This document shows, one piece after another, positions 1 to 5,646 of a stretch of 7,198 nucleotides of DNA; the first letter of the stretch is position 1, and the number at the start of each line of letters is the position of its first letter. Both the position numbers and the translations under genes were made by a program. The stretch is from positions 1-7,198 of the forward strand of contig CAMWWA010000063.1 of assembly GCA_947177825.1 (NCBI GenBank), written 5' to 3'. This DNA comes from an uncultured Clostridia bacterium. Its GTDB lineage: Bacteria > Bacillota > Clostridia > Christensenellales > Borkfalkiaceae. The notes beneath the pieces were generated by a model. It made no database searches. It saw nothing but the letters and a program-made list of their open reading frames with translations, and had not been told where the DNA came from.

Positions 1-2
1 AT

Positions 3-158
3 TTAAAAGACAACAATTTATCAAAAGCTGAATTTTGCAGAAGGTGTAAAATTTGCGCGAAGTCGTTAAATAGAATTTTAAACGGAGAGGACTGTACAAT
101 CAGACAGATTTTTAAAATGTCGGTAGTTATGAATATCGCTTTGAAAGACTTTTTTTAA
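3..158 (+). CDS. XRE-family HTH regulator, C-terminal part only (5' end outside window)
   Basis: An open frame enters from the left edge and stops at TAA 156-158, giving 51 visible residues. No in-frame start fits a complete gene, so this is the 3' end of a CDS. The residues read like a Cro/CI (XRE) helix-turn-helix: 'LSKAEFCRRCKI' as the first HTH helix, 'CAKSLNRILNGE' as the recognition helix, then 'TIRQIFKMSVVMNIALKDFF', matching the usual end of this fold (a helix, a small turn and a final D-[LF]-F). This is a likely small DNA-binding transcription regulator. Cysteines occur as C-x2-C-x2-C in the HTH; I draw no function from them. The stretch is clearly more AT-rich than the genes to the right. 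It ends only a few bases before the terminator hairpin of the oppositely oriented tRNA. Operator and target are unknown. Confidence 0.7.
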   Translation, partial: LKDNNLSKAEFCRRCKICAKSLNRILNGEDCTIRQIFKMSVVMNIALKDFF

Positions 159-163
159 AAACA

Positions 164-196
164 AAACCAGGCAAGCGATTTTCGCTTGCCTGGTTT
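164..196 (-). terminator. Rho-independent terminator of tRNA-Ser
   Basis: Perfect 15-bp inverted repeat: arms AAACCAGGCAAGCGA (164-178) and TCGCTTGCCTGGTTT (182-196), with a 3-nt loop. Read on the minus strand the hairpin starts at the last base of the tRNA CCA and is followed by TTTTGTTTTT (from 163 downward), the classic U-tract. On the plus strand the tail is only TTT, already in the stem, then GGCG, so it would be a weak terminator for the regulator at 3-158. Confidence 0.88.
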
Positions 197-286
197 GGCG
201 CGGAAGAAGGGATTTGAACCCTTGCTACGGTTTCCCGTACTACTCCCTTAGCAGGGGAGCCCCTTGAGCCACTTGGGTACGTCCGC
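196..286 (-). tRNA. tRNA-Ser (anticodon GCU)
   Basis: This 91-nt type II tRNA decodes AGC/AGU serine codons. On the minus strand the parts are: acceptor GCGGACG, TA, a 3-bp D stem (CCC/GGG) with loop AAGTGGCTCAA, anticodon stem-loop CTCCC-CTGCTAA-GGGAG with anticodon GCT at 252-250, long variable arm TACGG-GAAA-CCGTA, T arm AAGGG-TTCAAAT-CCCTT, acceptor 3' strand CTTCCGC, discriminator G and an encoded CCA at 198-196. The long variable arm and the G73 discriminator both fit serine. One oddity is that positions 6 and 67 form a C·U mismatch in an otherwise paired acceptor stem. The gene has its own promoter and terminator, so it is probably transcribed alone. Confidence 0.96.
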
Positions 287-299
287 TCAACGCTAAGAC

Positions 300-328
300 A
301 ATATATCATAATTTTATGCGTTTGTCAA
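300..328 (-). promoter_or_regulatory. Sigma-A promoter of tRNA-Ser
   Basis: On the minus strand TTGACA (328-323, perfect -35) is separated by exactly 17 nt from TATATT (305-300, 5/6 match to the -10). The expected start is near 293, about 7 nt before the tRNA 5' end at 286, leaving a very short leader. This is the best promoter in the window, as expected for a stable RNA gene. Confidence 0.82.
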
Positions 329-382
329 AGCATTAAAGTACTGTTTTGAAAATAAAGGCCGACAAAATTTCAGGCGCTTTAC

Positions 383-411
383 TTGTAATATTTTATAAGG
401 TGTGGTAAAAT
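383..411 (+). promoter_or_regulatory. Candidate promoter for the SGNH hydrolase operon
   Basis: TTGTAA (383-388, 4/6 of the -35 consensus), a 17-nt spacer and TAAAAT (406-411, 5/6 of the -10). The -10 is preceded by TGG, forming an extended -10 (TGnTAAAAT). The predicted start is near 418, giving a leader of about 60 nt before the ATG at 478. It is divergent from the tRNA promoter. The rest of 287-477 shows no other gene or convincing structure. Confidence 0.6.
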
Positions 412-477
412 TGTAAATAAGTTTAAAGTGATAATTCGCCGCGCGCAAAAGATGGGCGGCAACAGGGAGAAGAAAAA

Positions 478-1086
478 ATGAAAATAGTCTTTTTCGGTGA
501 TTCCATAACCGATTGCGACAGGGACAGAAACGACGAAAAGTCGCTTGGCAACGGCTACGTAAAGGTGCTTGCCGACAAGCTCCGTCCAATCTATCCCGAT
601 ATGGATATAGAGCTTATCAATAAGGGCGTTTCGGGCAACGAGGTGTGCGACCTTTTGGCACGCGTTCAGCGCGACGTCATCGACTTAAAGCCCGACGCGG
701 TCGTTATGATGATAGGCATCAACAACACCATTCACCAGTTCAAGTACGGCAAGGAGCTCAACTTCAAACAGTTCGAACGCGATTTGGTCGCGCTTATAGA
801 CACGCTGAAGGAGGCGGGGATAGTCGTGATATTCTTAGAGCCTTTCCTGCTGCCCGCGCCCGATAAAAAGCGCATGCGCCCCGTGTTCGAAAAGGAGCTT
901 GCCATCATCCACCGCGTGTGCGTGGAGAAGTGCGACGAGTTCGTGGCGTACGACGAAATGTTCAACGGACTGTGCGAAAGCCATCCTTACACCGACTATT
1001 CGGAGGACGGCGTGCACCCGACCTTCAGGGGCAGCAACCTGATTGCAAATACCTCCATAAAGGCGATAAGAAAGCACTTAATGTAA
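478..1086 (+). CDS. SGNH/GDSL-family hydrolase (esterase/lipase-like)
   Basis: A 202-residue protein of the usual length for a single SGNH domain. It is predicted to hydrolyse ester bonds (for example lipid, carbohydrate acetyl or thioester acyl groups); the substrate cannot be read from the sequence. The four conserved blocks are present: block I 'FFGDSIT' with nucleophile Ser9; block II 'INKGVSGN' with oxyanion Gly50 and the following Gly/Asn; block III 'MIGINN' with Asn82; and block V 'DGVHP' with Asp177 and His180 of the catalytic set. No signal peptide or membrane segment is seen at the N-terminus, so it is probably cytoplasmic. The ATG at 478 has an AGGGAG site at 464-469 with 8-nt spacing, and the GDS motif lies just inside that start, so the start is secure. 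It is followed after 22 nt by a membrane protein gene, probably co-transcribed. Confidence 0.9.
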   Translation: MKIVFFGDSITDCDRDRNDEKSLGNGYVKVLADKLRPIYPDMDIELINKGVSGNEVCDLLARVQRDVIDLKPDAVVMMIGINNTIHQFKYGKELNFKQFERDLVALIDTLKEAGIVVIFLEPFLLPAPDKKRMRPVFEKELAIIHRVCVEKCDEFVAYDEMFNGLCESHPYTDYSEDGVHPTFRGSNLIANTSIKAIRKHLM

Positions 1087-1108
1087 GCATATTAAGGGGG
1101 TAACCGCC

Positions 1109-1678
1109 GTGATAACCGAAAAGGGAACGATTAAGACGAGTACGCCTTTGACGTTGCAGGTGCATAAGGAACTCAATAAAAAGGTATTCGCGTTTTCAAT
1201 CTTATATATCGTTGCGGGCGCAATGTTGCTGGCTTTGGGCATAATAATTTACGTGCTCTCCGGAGATTTCTACGTAAATTCCAGCGGAAACGTTATGTCG
1301 ATATGCGGAATGATAATACTTGCCGGCGGCATAGTTATACTTTCCGCCGTCCGTTCGGCAAAAAACTCAAATCTTAAGTACCAAAAGGTGGACGAGGCGG
1401 AATTTTTTCGCGACCACTTTATGGCTTACGAATATACCGACGGCGAGCTTACGACCACTTCCAAGATATATTATAACCGGATAATAAGGATTAAGGAAAC
1501 GGCAAACTACCTGTTTTTGTACAACACCAAAGCAACGGCAATTGCGGTGGATAAGAACAGCCTGCCGCTTTCCGAACTGAACACTGTGCGGATGCTTTTG
1601 GGCAGACCGGTTGCAGGGGCGGCGCAAGATACAGTACAGGTTCCCGACCAGACGGAAAACGAAAATAAAGAAGAATAA
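1109..1678 (+). CDS. Two-helix membrane protein with YcxB-like C-terminal domain
   Basis: A 189-residue protein with a GTG start supported by AAGGGGG at 1094-1100 (8-nt spacing). It has a short polar N-terminus, two hydrophobic helices at about residues 26-50 and 62-82 joined by a short loop, then a soluble domain at about 97-165 and a charged, disordered-looking tail ending in Glu/Asn/Lys. The soluble part ('FFRDHFMAYEY', 'SKIYYNRIIRIKETANYLFLY', then an Ile/Val strand and a 'LPLSEL' turn) resembles the YcxB-like domain: small beta-rich domains attached to two N-terminal membrane helices in many Bacillota. That family has no firmly assigned biochemical role. It sits 22 nt behind the SGNH hydrolase gene and shares its promoter and terminator, so the two may work on a common envelope-related task; that is inference. 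The family call is by pattern only. Confidence 0.75.
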   Translation: MITEKGTIKTSTPLTLQVHKELNKKVFAFSILYIVAGAMLLALGIIIYVLSGDFYVNSSGNVMSICGMIILAGGIVILSAVRSAKNSNLKYQKVDEAEFFRDHFMAYEYTDGELTTTSKIYYNRIIRIKETANYLFLYNTKATAIAVDKNSLPLSELNTVRMLLGRPVAGAAQDTVQVPDQTENENKEE

Positions 1679-1680
1679 AA

Positions 1681-1710
1681 AGAGAGCCGCGGCTGATGCC
1701 GCGGCTCTCT
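1681..1710. terminator. Bidirectional rho-independent terminator
   Basis: Perfect 13-bp stem AGAGAGCCGCGGC (1681-1693) / GCCGCGGCTCTCT (1698-1710) with a TGAT loop, placed between two convergent genes. Read on the minus strand it is followed by TTTTTATTCTTC, a good U-rich tail for the dipeptidase gene. On the plus strand the tail is short (TTAACT), so it probably works less well for the hydrolase operon. Confidence 0.85.
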
Positions 1711-1714
1711 TAAC

Positions 1715-2971
1715 TCAACCGCACAGTCTTTCGAGTGCGAGCTTATAAATTTTAAAACACTTTTCAATCTTTTCGAATGTTATGTATTCGTCGGGCTGGT
1801 GAATGGTACATTCCTCGCCGTCCTCCTCGGGACCGAACGCCGCGCCGCATTTGAGTGCGCGCGCGTACGTGCCGCCGCCTATTGCCACGGGCTGTGCGTT
1901 CTTGCCCGTCACATCGTTGTAAACGTTTAAAAGCGTGGTCACAAGCTTGCCGTTCTTGTCGTTGAAAAGGGGCGCCTGCGCGTGCAGCGTTTCGTAGGAT
2001 ATGCCGCTCTTGTCAATGACGCTCAAAACGTCCTCAAGCTTGTAGGTGGAGGGATAGCGGATATCGCAGGTCACGTAAATCTTGTCGTCAATCTGCTCGA
2101 TAATATCGGGCGACAAAGTCAGCTTGCCCGTCTCGTCCTCGAAGTTGACAAGCCCCAGCTTTTCGACCAAGAGCAGGCGCTTGATTTCGCTCAGTCCCAG
2201 ATAGTCGAGAATCTTTTCGATTGCGTTCACGCCCTTTTCGGGAGTGGAGCCGTGCGCGCTCTTTCCGCGCGAAATGACTTTACCCGCGGCATATTCAAGC
2301 CCCAACTGCTCCAAAAGCGCGCTGTTTTCGTCGGCGTACGCCTCGCAGTAGTCGCAAACCATATTCGCGCTGCCGCCGCCCTTAAGCCCCTTGAACTTCG
2401 CGTTGGGCGCGGCAAACTGCATCTTTATATGTAATATGCCCTTTTCGGCGTAGATGACGGGGAAGTCCGCGTCGGGCGAAATTCCCGTCTCGGGCATCCT
2501 GGCAACCTTGTTGTAATGGTCTATGCACGCCCAGCCCGATTCCTCGTTGCAGCCGACGATAAGCTTGATGCACTTTCTGGGTTTAAAGCCTTCGTCCTTC
2601 AAAGCTTTCAGCGCGTAGAGGGCAATGATGGCGGGGCCCTTGTCGTCCATTGCGCCCCTGCCCCAAATCTTTTTGTTTTCCCTGTCTACCTCGCCGCCGA
2701 ACGGGTCGTGCGTCCAGCCGCCGCCGGCGGGGACCACGTCAAGGTGGGCAAGCACCGCGAAGTCCTCGCCCGAGCCGAAACGCACTTCGCCTATGTAGTT
2801 GTCGTAGTTCTTCACCTCGAATCCCAGAAAGGAGGCGAGGGAAAGGTAGAAGTCCAGGCAACGCGCGTTTGCTTCGCCGAATGGCTTGCCCTCTGTTGCG
2901 GGCGCCTGCGACGAATCGAATTTGATAAGCTGCGAAAGATTCTTCGCAACGTCGTCAAAATAGTTTTTCAT
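1715..2971 (-). CDS. pepV: M20-family dipeptidase (PepV/Sapep type)
   Basis: A 418-residue cytoplasmic zinc aminopeptidase/dipeptidase, predicted to cleave dipeptides and related short peptides. M20 catalytic landmarks in order: 'LAHLDVVPAGGGW' with metal ligand His76 and Asp78; 'WGRGAMDDKGP' with bridging Asp109; 'GCNEESGW' with general base Glu143 and ligand Glu144; 'SPDADFPVIYAEKG' with Asp167; 'RGKSAHGSTPEKGVNA' (His240) in the lid domain; 'GGGTYARAL' near 365-373; and 'ECTIHQPDEY' with ligand His391. 'WTHDPFGGEV' and 'SPDADFP' are characteristic of the PepV branch. It is somewhat shorter than the roughly 470 residues usual for PepV. I chose the ATG at 2971 because it has a GAGG site (2981-2978) at 6-nt spacing and aligns with the family N-terminus. 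The frame stays open to 3193, but that extension overlaps the divergent gene and has no family resemblance. The gene is monocistronic between a divergent promoter and the terminator at 1681-1710. Confidence 0.92.
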   Translation of the reverse strand: MKNYFDDVAKNLSQLIKFDSSQAPATEGKPFGEANARCLDFYLSLASFLGFEVKNYDNYIGEVRFGSGEDFAVLAHLDVVPAGGGWTHDPFGGEVDRENKKIWGRGAMDDKGPAIIALYALKALKDEGFKPRKCIKLIVGCNEESGWACIDHYNKVARMPETGISPDADFPVIYAEKGILHIKMQFAAPNAKFKGLKGGGSANMVCDYCEAYADENSALLEQLGLEYAAGKVISRGKSAHGSTPEKGVNAIEKILDYLGLSEIKRLLLVEKLGLVNFEDETGKLTLSPDIIEQIDDKIYVTCDIRYPSTYKLEDVLSVIDKSGISYETLHAQAPLFNDKNGKLVTTLLNVYNDVTGKNAQPVAIGGGTYARALKCGAAFGPEEDGEECTIHQPDEYITFEKIEKCFKIYKLALERLCG

Positions 2972-2987
2972 AAATAACCTCGAATTT

Positions 2988-3016
2988 ATTATACACTTTT
3001 TTATTTTTATGGTAAA
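2988..3016 (-). promoter_or_regulatory. Candidate promoter for the dipeptidase gene
   Basis: On the minus strand TTTACC (3016-3011, 4/6 of the -35), a 17-nt spacer and TATAAT (2993-2988, perfect -10). The start would fall at about 2981-2980, so the Shine-Dalgarno GAGG (2981-2978) would lie at the very 5' end of the message, with a leader of only about 10 nt. The site occupies almost the same bases as the opposing promoter at 2990-3018. Confidence 0.6.
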
Positions 3017-3018
3017 AT
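2990..3018 (+). promoter_or_regulatory. Candidate promoter for the radC-like / two-component operon
   Basis: TATACA (2990-2995, 4/6 of the -35), a 17-nt spacer and TAAAAT (3013-3018), with TGG just upstream forming an extended -10, the same TGGTAAAAT as at 403-411. The predicted start near 3025 gives a leader of about 40 nt. No other promoter is evident before the kinase or regulator genes, so it probably drives all three. Confidence 0.55.
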
Positions 3019-3064
3019 AAAAACGCAGGGTTTTGCAAAAAACTTTTTTACGTGAGAGGGAACA

Positions 3065-3739
3065 ATGCACGAAGGGCACAGGAGCAGGCTTGCCGCAAAG
3101 GTTACGGGCGGCGGAGTTATATACGAGCACGAGCTTCTGGAAATTTTGCTCTTCAACGCCTGTCCTCGCAGGGATTTGAACGCAACCGCGCACGCGCTTA
3201 TACAGCGTTTCGGGAGCCTGGGCGGAGTGCTTTCCGCTAAGGTTGACGATTTGACGGCGGTTGAAGGCGTGGGCGGAAATATGGCGGAGTACCTCGCCGT
3301 GCTCGGAATGGTGTTCGGCCGCATAGGCGGCTGCAACAGCTTTGCCGTCTTCAACAACACCGCGCAGTTCAAGCAGTTTTTATCGCTGCTGCCCAGCCCC
3401 AAAAGTGACGGCACGGTACTTTTTATGGTGGACAAGGACGGCAGGGTAAGGCGCATGTGCGCGTTAGCGGAGGGCGTAACCGATAACAAGATTTTAAAGC
3501 TGCTTTCCGTCCACAAGCCGTACGGACTGTTCGTTGCCGCAAGGCGCGCAGGCGGCGGCTGTACGCCCAAGGTAAGCGACGATAAGCTTGCGGCAAGAAT
3601 CAACGAGATAGCAAAGCTGTGCGGAGTGCGCTTTTTCGATTACTGCGTGGTGTCGGAAGAGGGTGAAATATACAGCTATAAAACGGCGGACAGAAGCGTT
3701 TTCGGCGCGAACTATGCAGGTGGCAATTATGGAGAATAA
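3065..3739 (+). CDS. radC: RadC-family (JAB/MPN) protein with lost JAMM metal site
   Basis: A 224-residue protein, about the usual RadC length. The N-terminal half is a clear RadC/UPF0758 domain: 'HEGHRSRLAAK' (residues 2-12), 'EHELLEILLFNACPRRDLN' (21-39), 'LIQRFGSLGGVL' (45-56) and the helix-hairpin-helix-like 'LTAVEGVGGNMAEYLA' (63-78). The C-terminal half follows the JAB domain layout, but the signature H-x-H-P-S-G-x3-P-S-x2-D is replaced by 'ARRAGGGCTPKVSD' (159-172): both metal histidines are Ala159 and Arg161, only Pro168 and Asp172 remain, and the usual upstream Glu is not evident near 115-120. RadC's molecular role is poorly settled, and this copy is unlikely to be a metalloprotease. 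There is no frameshift or stop, so it is not an obvious pseudogene. The ATG at 3065 has GAGAGGG at 3054-3060. Its 3' end overlaps the sensor kinase gene by 11 nt. Confidence 0.85.
   Translation: MHEGHRSRLAAKVTGGGVIYEHELLEILLFNACPRRDLNATAHALIQRFGSLGGVLSAKVDDLTAVEGVGGNMAEYLAVLGMVFGRIGGCNSFAVFNNTAQFKQFLSLLPSPKSDGTVLFMVDKDGRVRRMCALAEGVTDNKILKLLSVHKPYGLFVAARRAGGGCTPKVSDDKLAARINEIAKLCGVRFFDYCVVSEEGEIYSYKTADRSVFGANYAGGNYGE
3718..3723 (+). promoter_or_regulatory. Shine-Dalgarno site fixing the sensor kinase start
   Basis: AGGTGG inside the end of the radC-like gene, 5 nt before the ATG at 3729. The earlier in-frame starts (GTG 3663, ATG 3714) lack a comparable site and would lengthen the overlap with the upstream gene, so 3729 is preferred. 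Confidence 0.6.
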
Positions 3740-4958
3740 GAACAAGTTTTTAAATAATACCGCTAAGTTCACGCAGATAGTCGGTCTGTGCATAGGCGTA
3801 ATTTTAATCGTGTTCGAGGTCATAATCTGCGCGGAGTACGCCAATCTGGAGCCTATGCCTGCCGCCTGGAAAATCGGTTCGCTGGTCGGCTGTTCGGTCA
3901 TTCTGGACGTGCTTTTCTTCGTGGAATACTTTTACGTCAAGCATATCAAGGGGCGAATCACCGTCTATTGCTTCGACTTCGTGTTCCTGCTTTTCATATG
4001 CGCCATTACGGGCAATTCCTATCTTGCCGGTCTTTACTGCGTTTTCCTCTCTATGCTGTATCTCAACGTAGTGGACATGAAGACCAAAATCATAGTGTTC
4101 GTATCGAGCTGTATTCTGTATATCGTGACGAGCGTAGTAGGCTGGGTCTGGATGAATATGCGCACCGTTACGTATGGCGAAATTATACAGATAACCGCCG
4201 CGTGCGTGGTCGGGCTAATCACCCTTGCGGTGCACTTTGCAGTCGCCAATATCTGCTTCGGCTTCTACCGCACCAACGTGCGTTTAAAGGAGGCTTTAAG
4301 GGAGGCGGACGAGAGCAAAAAGCAGCTTGAAGAGGCGTACGGCGAGCTGGAGGAAACGGCGGTTTTCAAGGAGCGCAACCGCATTGCGCGCGATATACAC
4401 GACAACGCGGGGCACTCTATGACGGCGGTTATAATGCAGACCGAGGCGGCAAAGCTTTTAATAGATTCCGACCCCGGGGAAGCCAAGGCGAAAATAATAG
4501 CCGCCAACATTCAGGCGAAGAACGCGCTGGAACAGATGAGGGACAGCGTTCACCTTCTTGCGGGGCGCAACGCGGCGTGCAGCTTAAAAGAGGAGCTGGA
4601 AGAAATTATCGCCCAGACTATGGACGGCACGGATATCATCGTCAGGTACGATATATGCGAAACCGGGCTTGCCCCCGACAGGCGCAGATTTATTGCCAAC
4701 AGCTTGAAGGAATGTCTTTCAAACGGTATGCGCCACGGCGGCGCAAAGGCGTTTTACGTCGAGCTTTCCGAAAACGACGGCTTTGTAACGCTTACCGTAT
4801 CGGATAACGGCTGCGGACTTCCGCAGGACTTCAAGGAAGGCTTCGGCATACGCGGCATAAGGGAGAAGGCTGCGCAGTTCGGCGGCGGAATAGTTTTCGA
4901 AAGCGAAAGCGGCGACGGCTGCGAGATAAACGTAAAAATCAAATCCGTGGAAAATTAA
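3729..4958 (+). CDS. NarL-family membrane sensor histidine kinase
   Basis: A 409-residue integral membrane kinase that should autophosphorylate and pass phosphate to the response regulator encoded next. About six hydrophobic helices occupy residues 17-37, 49-70, 76-93, 97-115, 120-142 and 150-180, with little extracytoplasmic sequence, so the signal is probably sensed in or at the membrane. A charged coiled coil (about 183-212) leads into a HisKA_3 domain, 'ERNRIARDIHDNAGHS' (215-230), with phospho-acceptor His224. The HATPase domain has the N box 'LKECLSNGMRHGGA' (326-339; Glu328, Asn332), G1 'VSDNGCGLP' (357-365; Asp359) and G2 'GFGIRGIREKA' (371-381), so it looks active. The start overlaps the radC-like stop by 11 nt, which suggests translational coupling. 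The architecture recalls DesK/LiaS-like kinases, but no known sensor domain is recognisable and the stimulus is unknown. Confidence 0.9.
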   Translation: MENKNKFLNNTAKFTQIVGLCIGVILIVFEVIICAEYANLEPMPAAWKIGSLVGCSVILDVLFFVEYFYVKHIKGRITVYCFDFVFLLFICAITGNSYLAGLYCVFLSMLYLNVVDMKTKIIVFVSSCILYIVTSVVGWVWMNMRTVTYGEIIQITAACVVGLITLAVHFAVANICFGFYRTNVRLKEALREADESKKQLEEAYGELEETAVFKERNRIARDIHDNAGHSMTAVIMQTEAAKLLIDSDPGEAKAKIIAANIQAKNALEQMRDSVHLLAGRNAACSLKEELEEIIAQTMDGTDIIVRYDICETGLAPDRRRFIANSLKECLSNGMRHGGAKAFYVELSENDGFVTLTVSDNGCGLPQDFKEGFGIRGIREKAAQFGGGIVFESESGDGCEINVKIKSVEN

Positions 4959-4969
4959 GGAGAAAAAAA

Positions 4970-5608
4970 GTGATTAAAGTAATGCTTGTTGACGACCAGA
5001 TTATTTTGGCGGAGGGAATAAAGAGCGTGCTGGAAACGAGCGGCGACATAACCGTTGTGGGCGTTGCGGGCGACGGCGGAGAGGCGGTCGTTCTTGCCGA
5101 AAGCCTGAAACCCGACGTCGTGCTTATGGATATCCGCATGCCCAATATGAACGGCGTTGCGGCTACCAAAAAGATAAAGGAAGTGCTGCCGGGCTGCAAG
5201 ATTATAATTTTGACGACCTTCGACGACAGCGACTATATCCTGTCGGCAATCAACAACGGCGCAAGCGGATATTTATTAAAGGATATAGGCTCTACGGCGC
5301 TTATCGACGCTATCCGCAACGCGTACGCGGGCGATACGATATTGCCTTCCAAGATAGCCAAAAAGATTACCGACGCCGCGCTTATGGTTTCCAGCGACAG
5401 GGAAATTAAATTGAAGCGCGCATACGGTCTTTCGGACAGGGAGGCGGGCATTGCAATGATGATTTTAGAAGGCTTTACAAACAGGCAGATTGCCTCCGCC
5501 CTAAAGCTTTCGGACGGCACCTCGCGCAACTATATAAGCACCATATATTTAAAGCTGGGCGTGGAAAACCGCACCGCGGCTATAGCCAAAATAAAGGAAA
5601 TAGTATAA
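4970..5608 (+). CDS. NarL/FixJ-type response regulator (REC + LuxR HTH)
   Basis: A 212-residue cytoplasmic DNA-binding regulator, the expected partner of the kinase encoded 11 nt upstream. The REC domain (about 1-118) has the acidic pair Asp8-Asp9, phospho-acceptor Asp54 in 'VLMDIRMPNMNG', Thr82-Thr83 and Lys104 in 'GYLLKD', so it should be phosphorylatable. The LuxR-type HTH (about 152-205) reads 'GLSDREAGIAMMILEGFTNRQIA', then 'LSDGTSRNYISTIYLKLG' and 'ENRTAAIAKI'; the recognition helix carries S-R-N-Y where many family members have V-K-N-H. The GTG start at 4970 has AAGGAG at 4957-4962 (7-nt spacing), overlapping the kinase stop. It is the last gene of the operon, with a strong terminator immediately after. 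No adjacent transporter or effector gene suggests the regulon. Confidence 0.93.
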   Translation: MIKVMLVDDQIILAEGIKSVLETSGDITVVGVAGDGGEAVVLAESLKPDVVLMDIRMPNMNGVAATKKIKEVLPGCKIIILTTFDDSDYILSAINNGASGYLLKDIGSTALIDAIRNAYAGDTILPSKIAKKITDAALMVSSDREIKLKRAYGLSDREAGIAMMILEGFTNRQIASALKLSDGTSRNYISTIYLKLGVENRTAAIAKIKEIV

Positions 5609-5610
5609 AT

Positions 5611-5644
5611 AAAAAAGGCGCCCCGAAACGGGGCGCCTTTTTTT
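5611..5644. terminator. Strong bidirectional rho-independent terminator
   Basis: GC-rich 9-bp stem GGCGCCCCG (5617-5625) / CGGGGCGCC (5629-5637) with an AAA loop, flanked by AAAAAA on the left and TTTTTTT (5638-5644) on the right. It therefore has a U-tract in both directions. It separates the response regulator from the convergent phosphatase gene. Confidence 0.95.
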
Positions 5645-5646
5645 GT

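Noticed and set aside
438..460. GCCGC/GCGGC inverted repeat in the leader of the SGNH gene, considered as a riboswitch or attenuator
   Set aside because: Only 5 bp with a 13-nt loop and no U-tract or conserved aptamer features, so it is likely chance.
127..589. Minus-strand open frames across the tRNA and the 287-477 spacer
   Set aside because: They run through a tRNA, promoters and the SGNH gene; no protein family is recognisable.
1982..2977. Plus-strand open frames of about 150 residues opposite the dipeptidase
   Set aside because: Antisense shadows of a well-supported gene, without recognisable domains or their own ribosome sites.
2972..3193. Upstream extension of the dipeptidase frame to a start at 3193
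   Set aside because: It crosses the promoter region and the divergent radC-like gene and does not resemble the family. The ATG at 2971 has a good ribosome site and the expected N-terminus.
3007..3603. 198-residue minus-strand frame opposite the radC-like gene
   Set aside because: Low-complexity Ser/Pro/Leu-rich shadow frame that would cover the promoter region; the plus-strand frame carries clear RadC motifs.
3663..3728. Earlier starts (GTG 3663, ATG 3714) for the sensor kinase
   Set aside because: No good ribosome site, and they would lengthen the overlap with the radC-like gene; ATG 3729 has AGGTGG at 5-nt spacing.
3065..3739. radC-like gene called as a pseudogene
   Set aside because: No frameshift, internal stop or truncation, a good ribosome site and a tight overlap with the next gene; loss of the metal site alone does not show decay.
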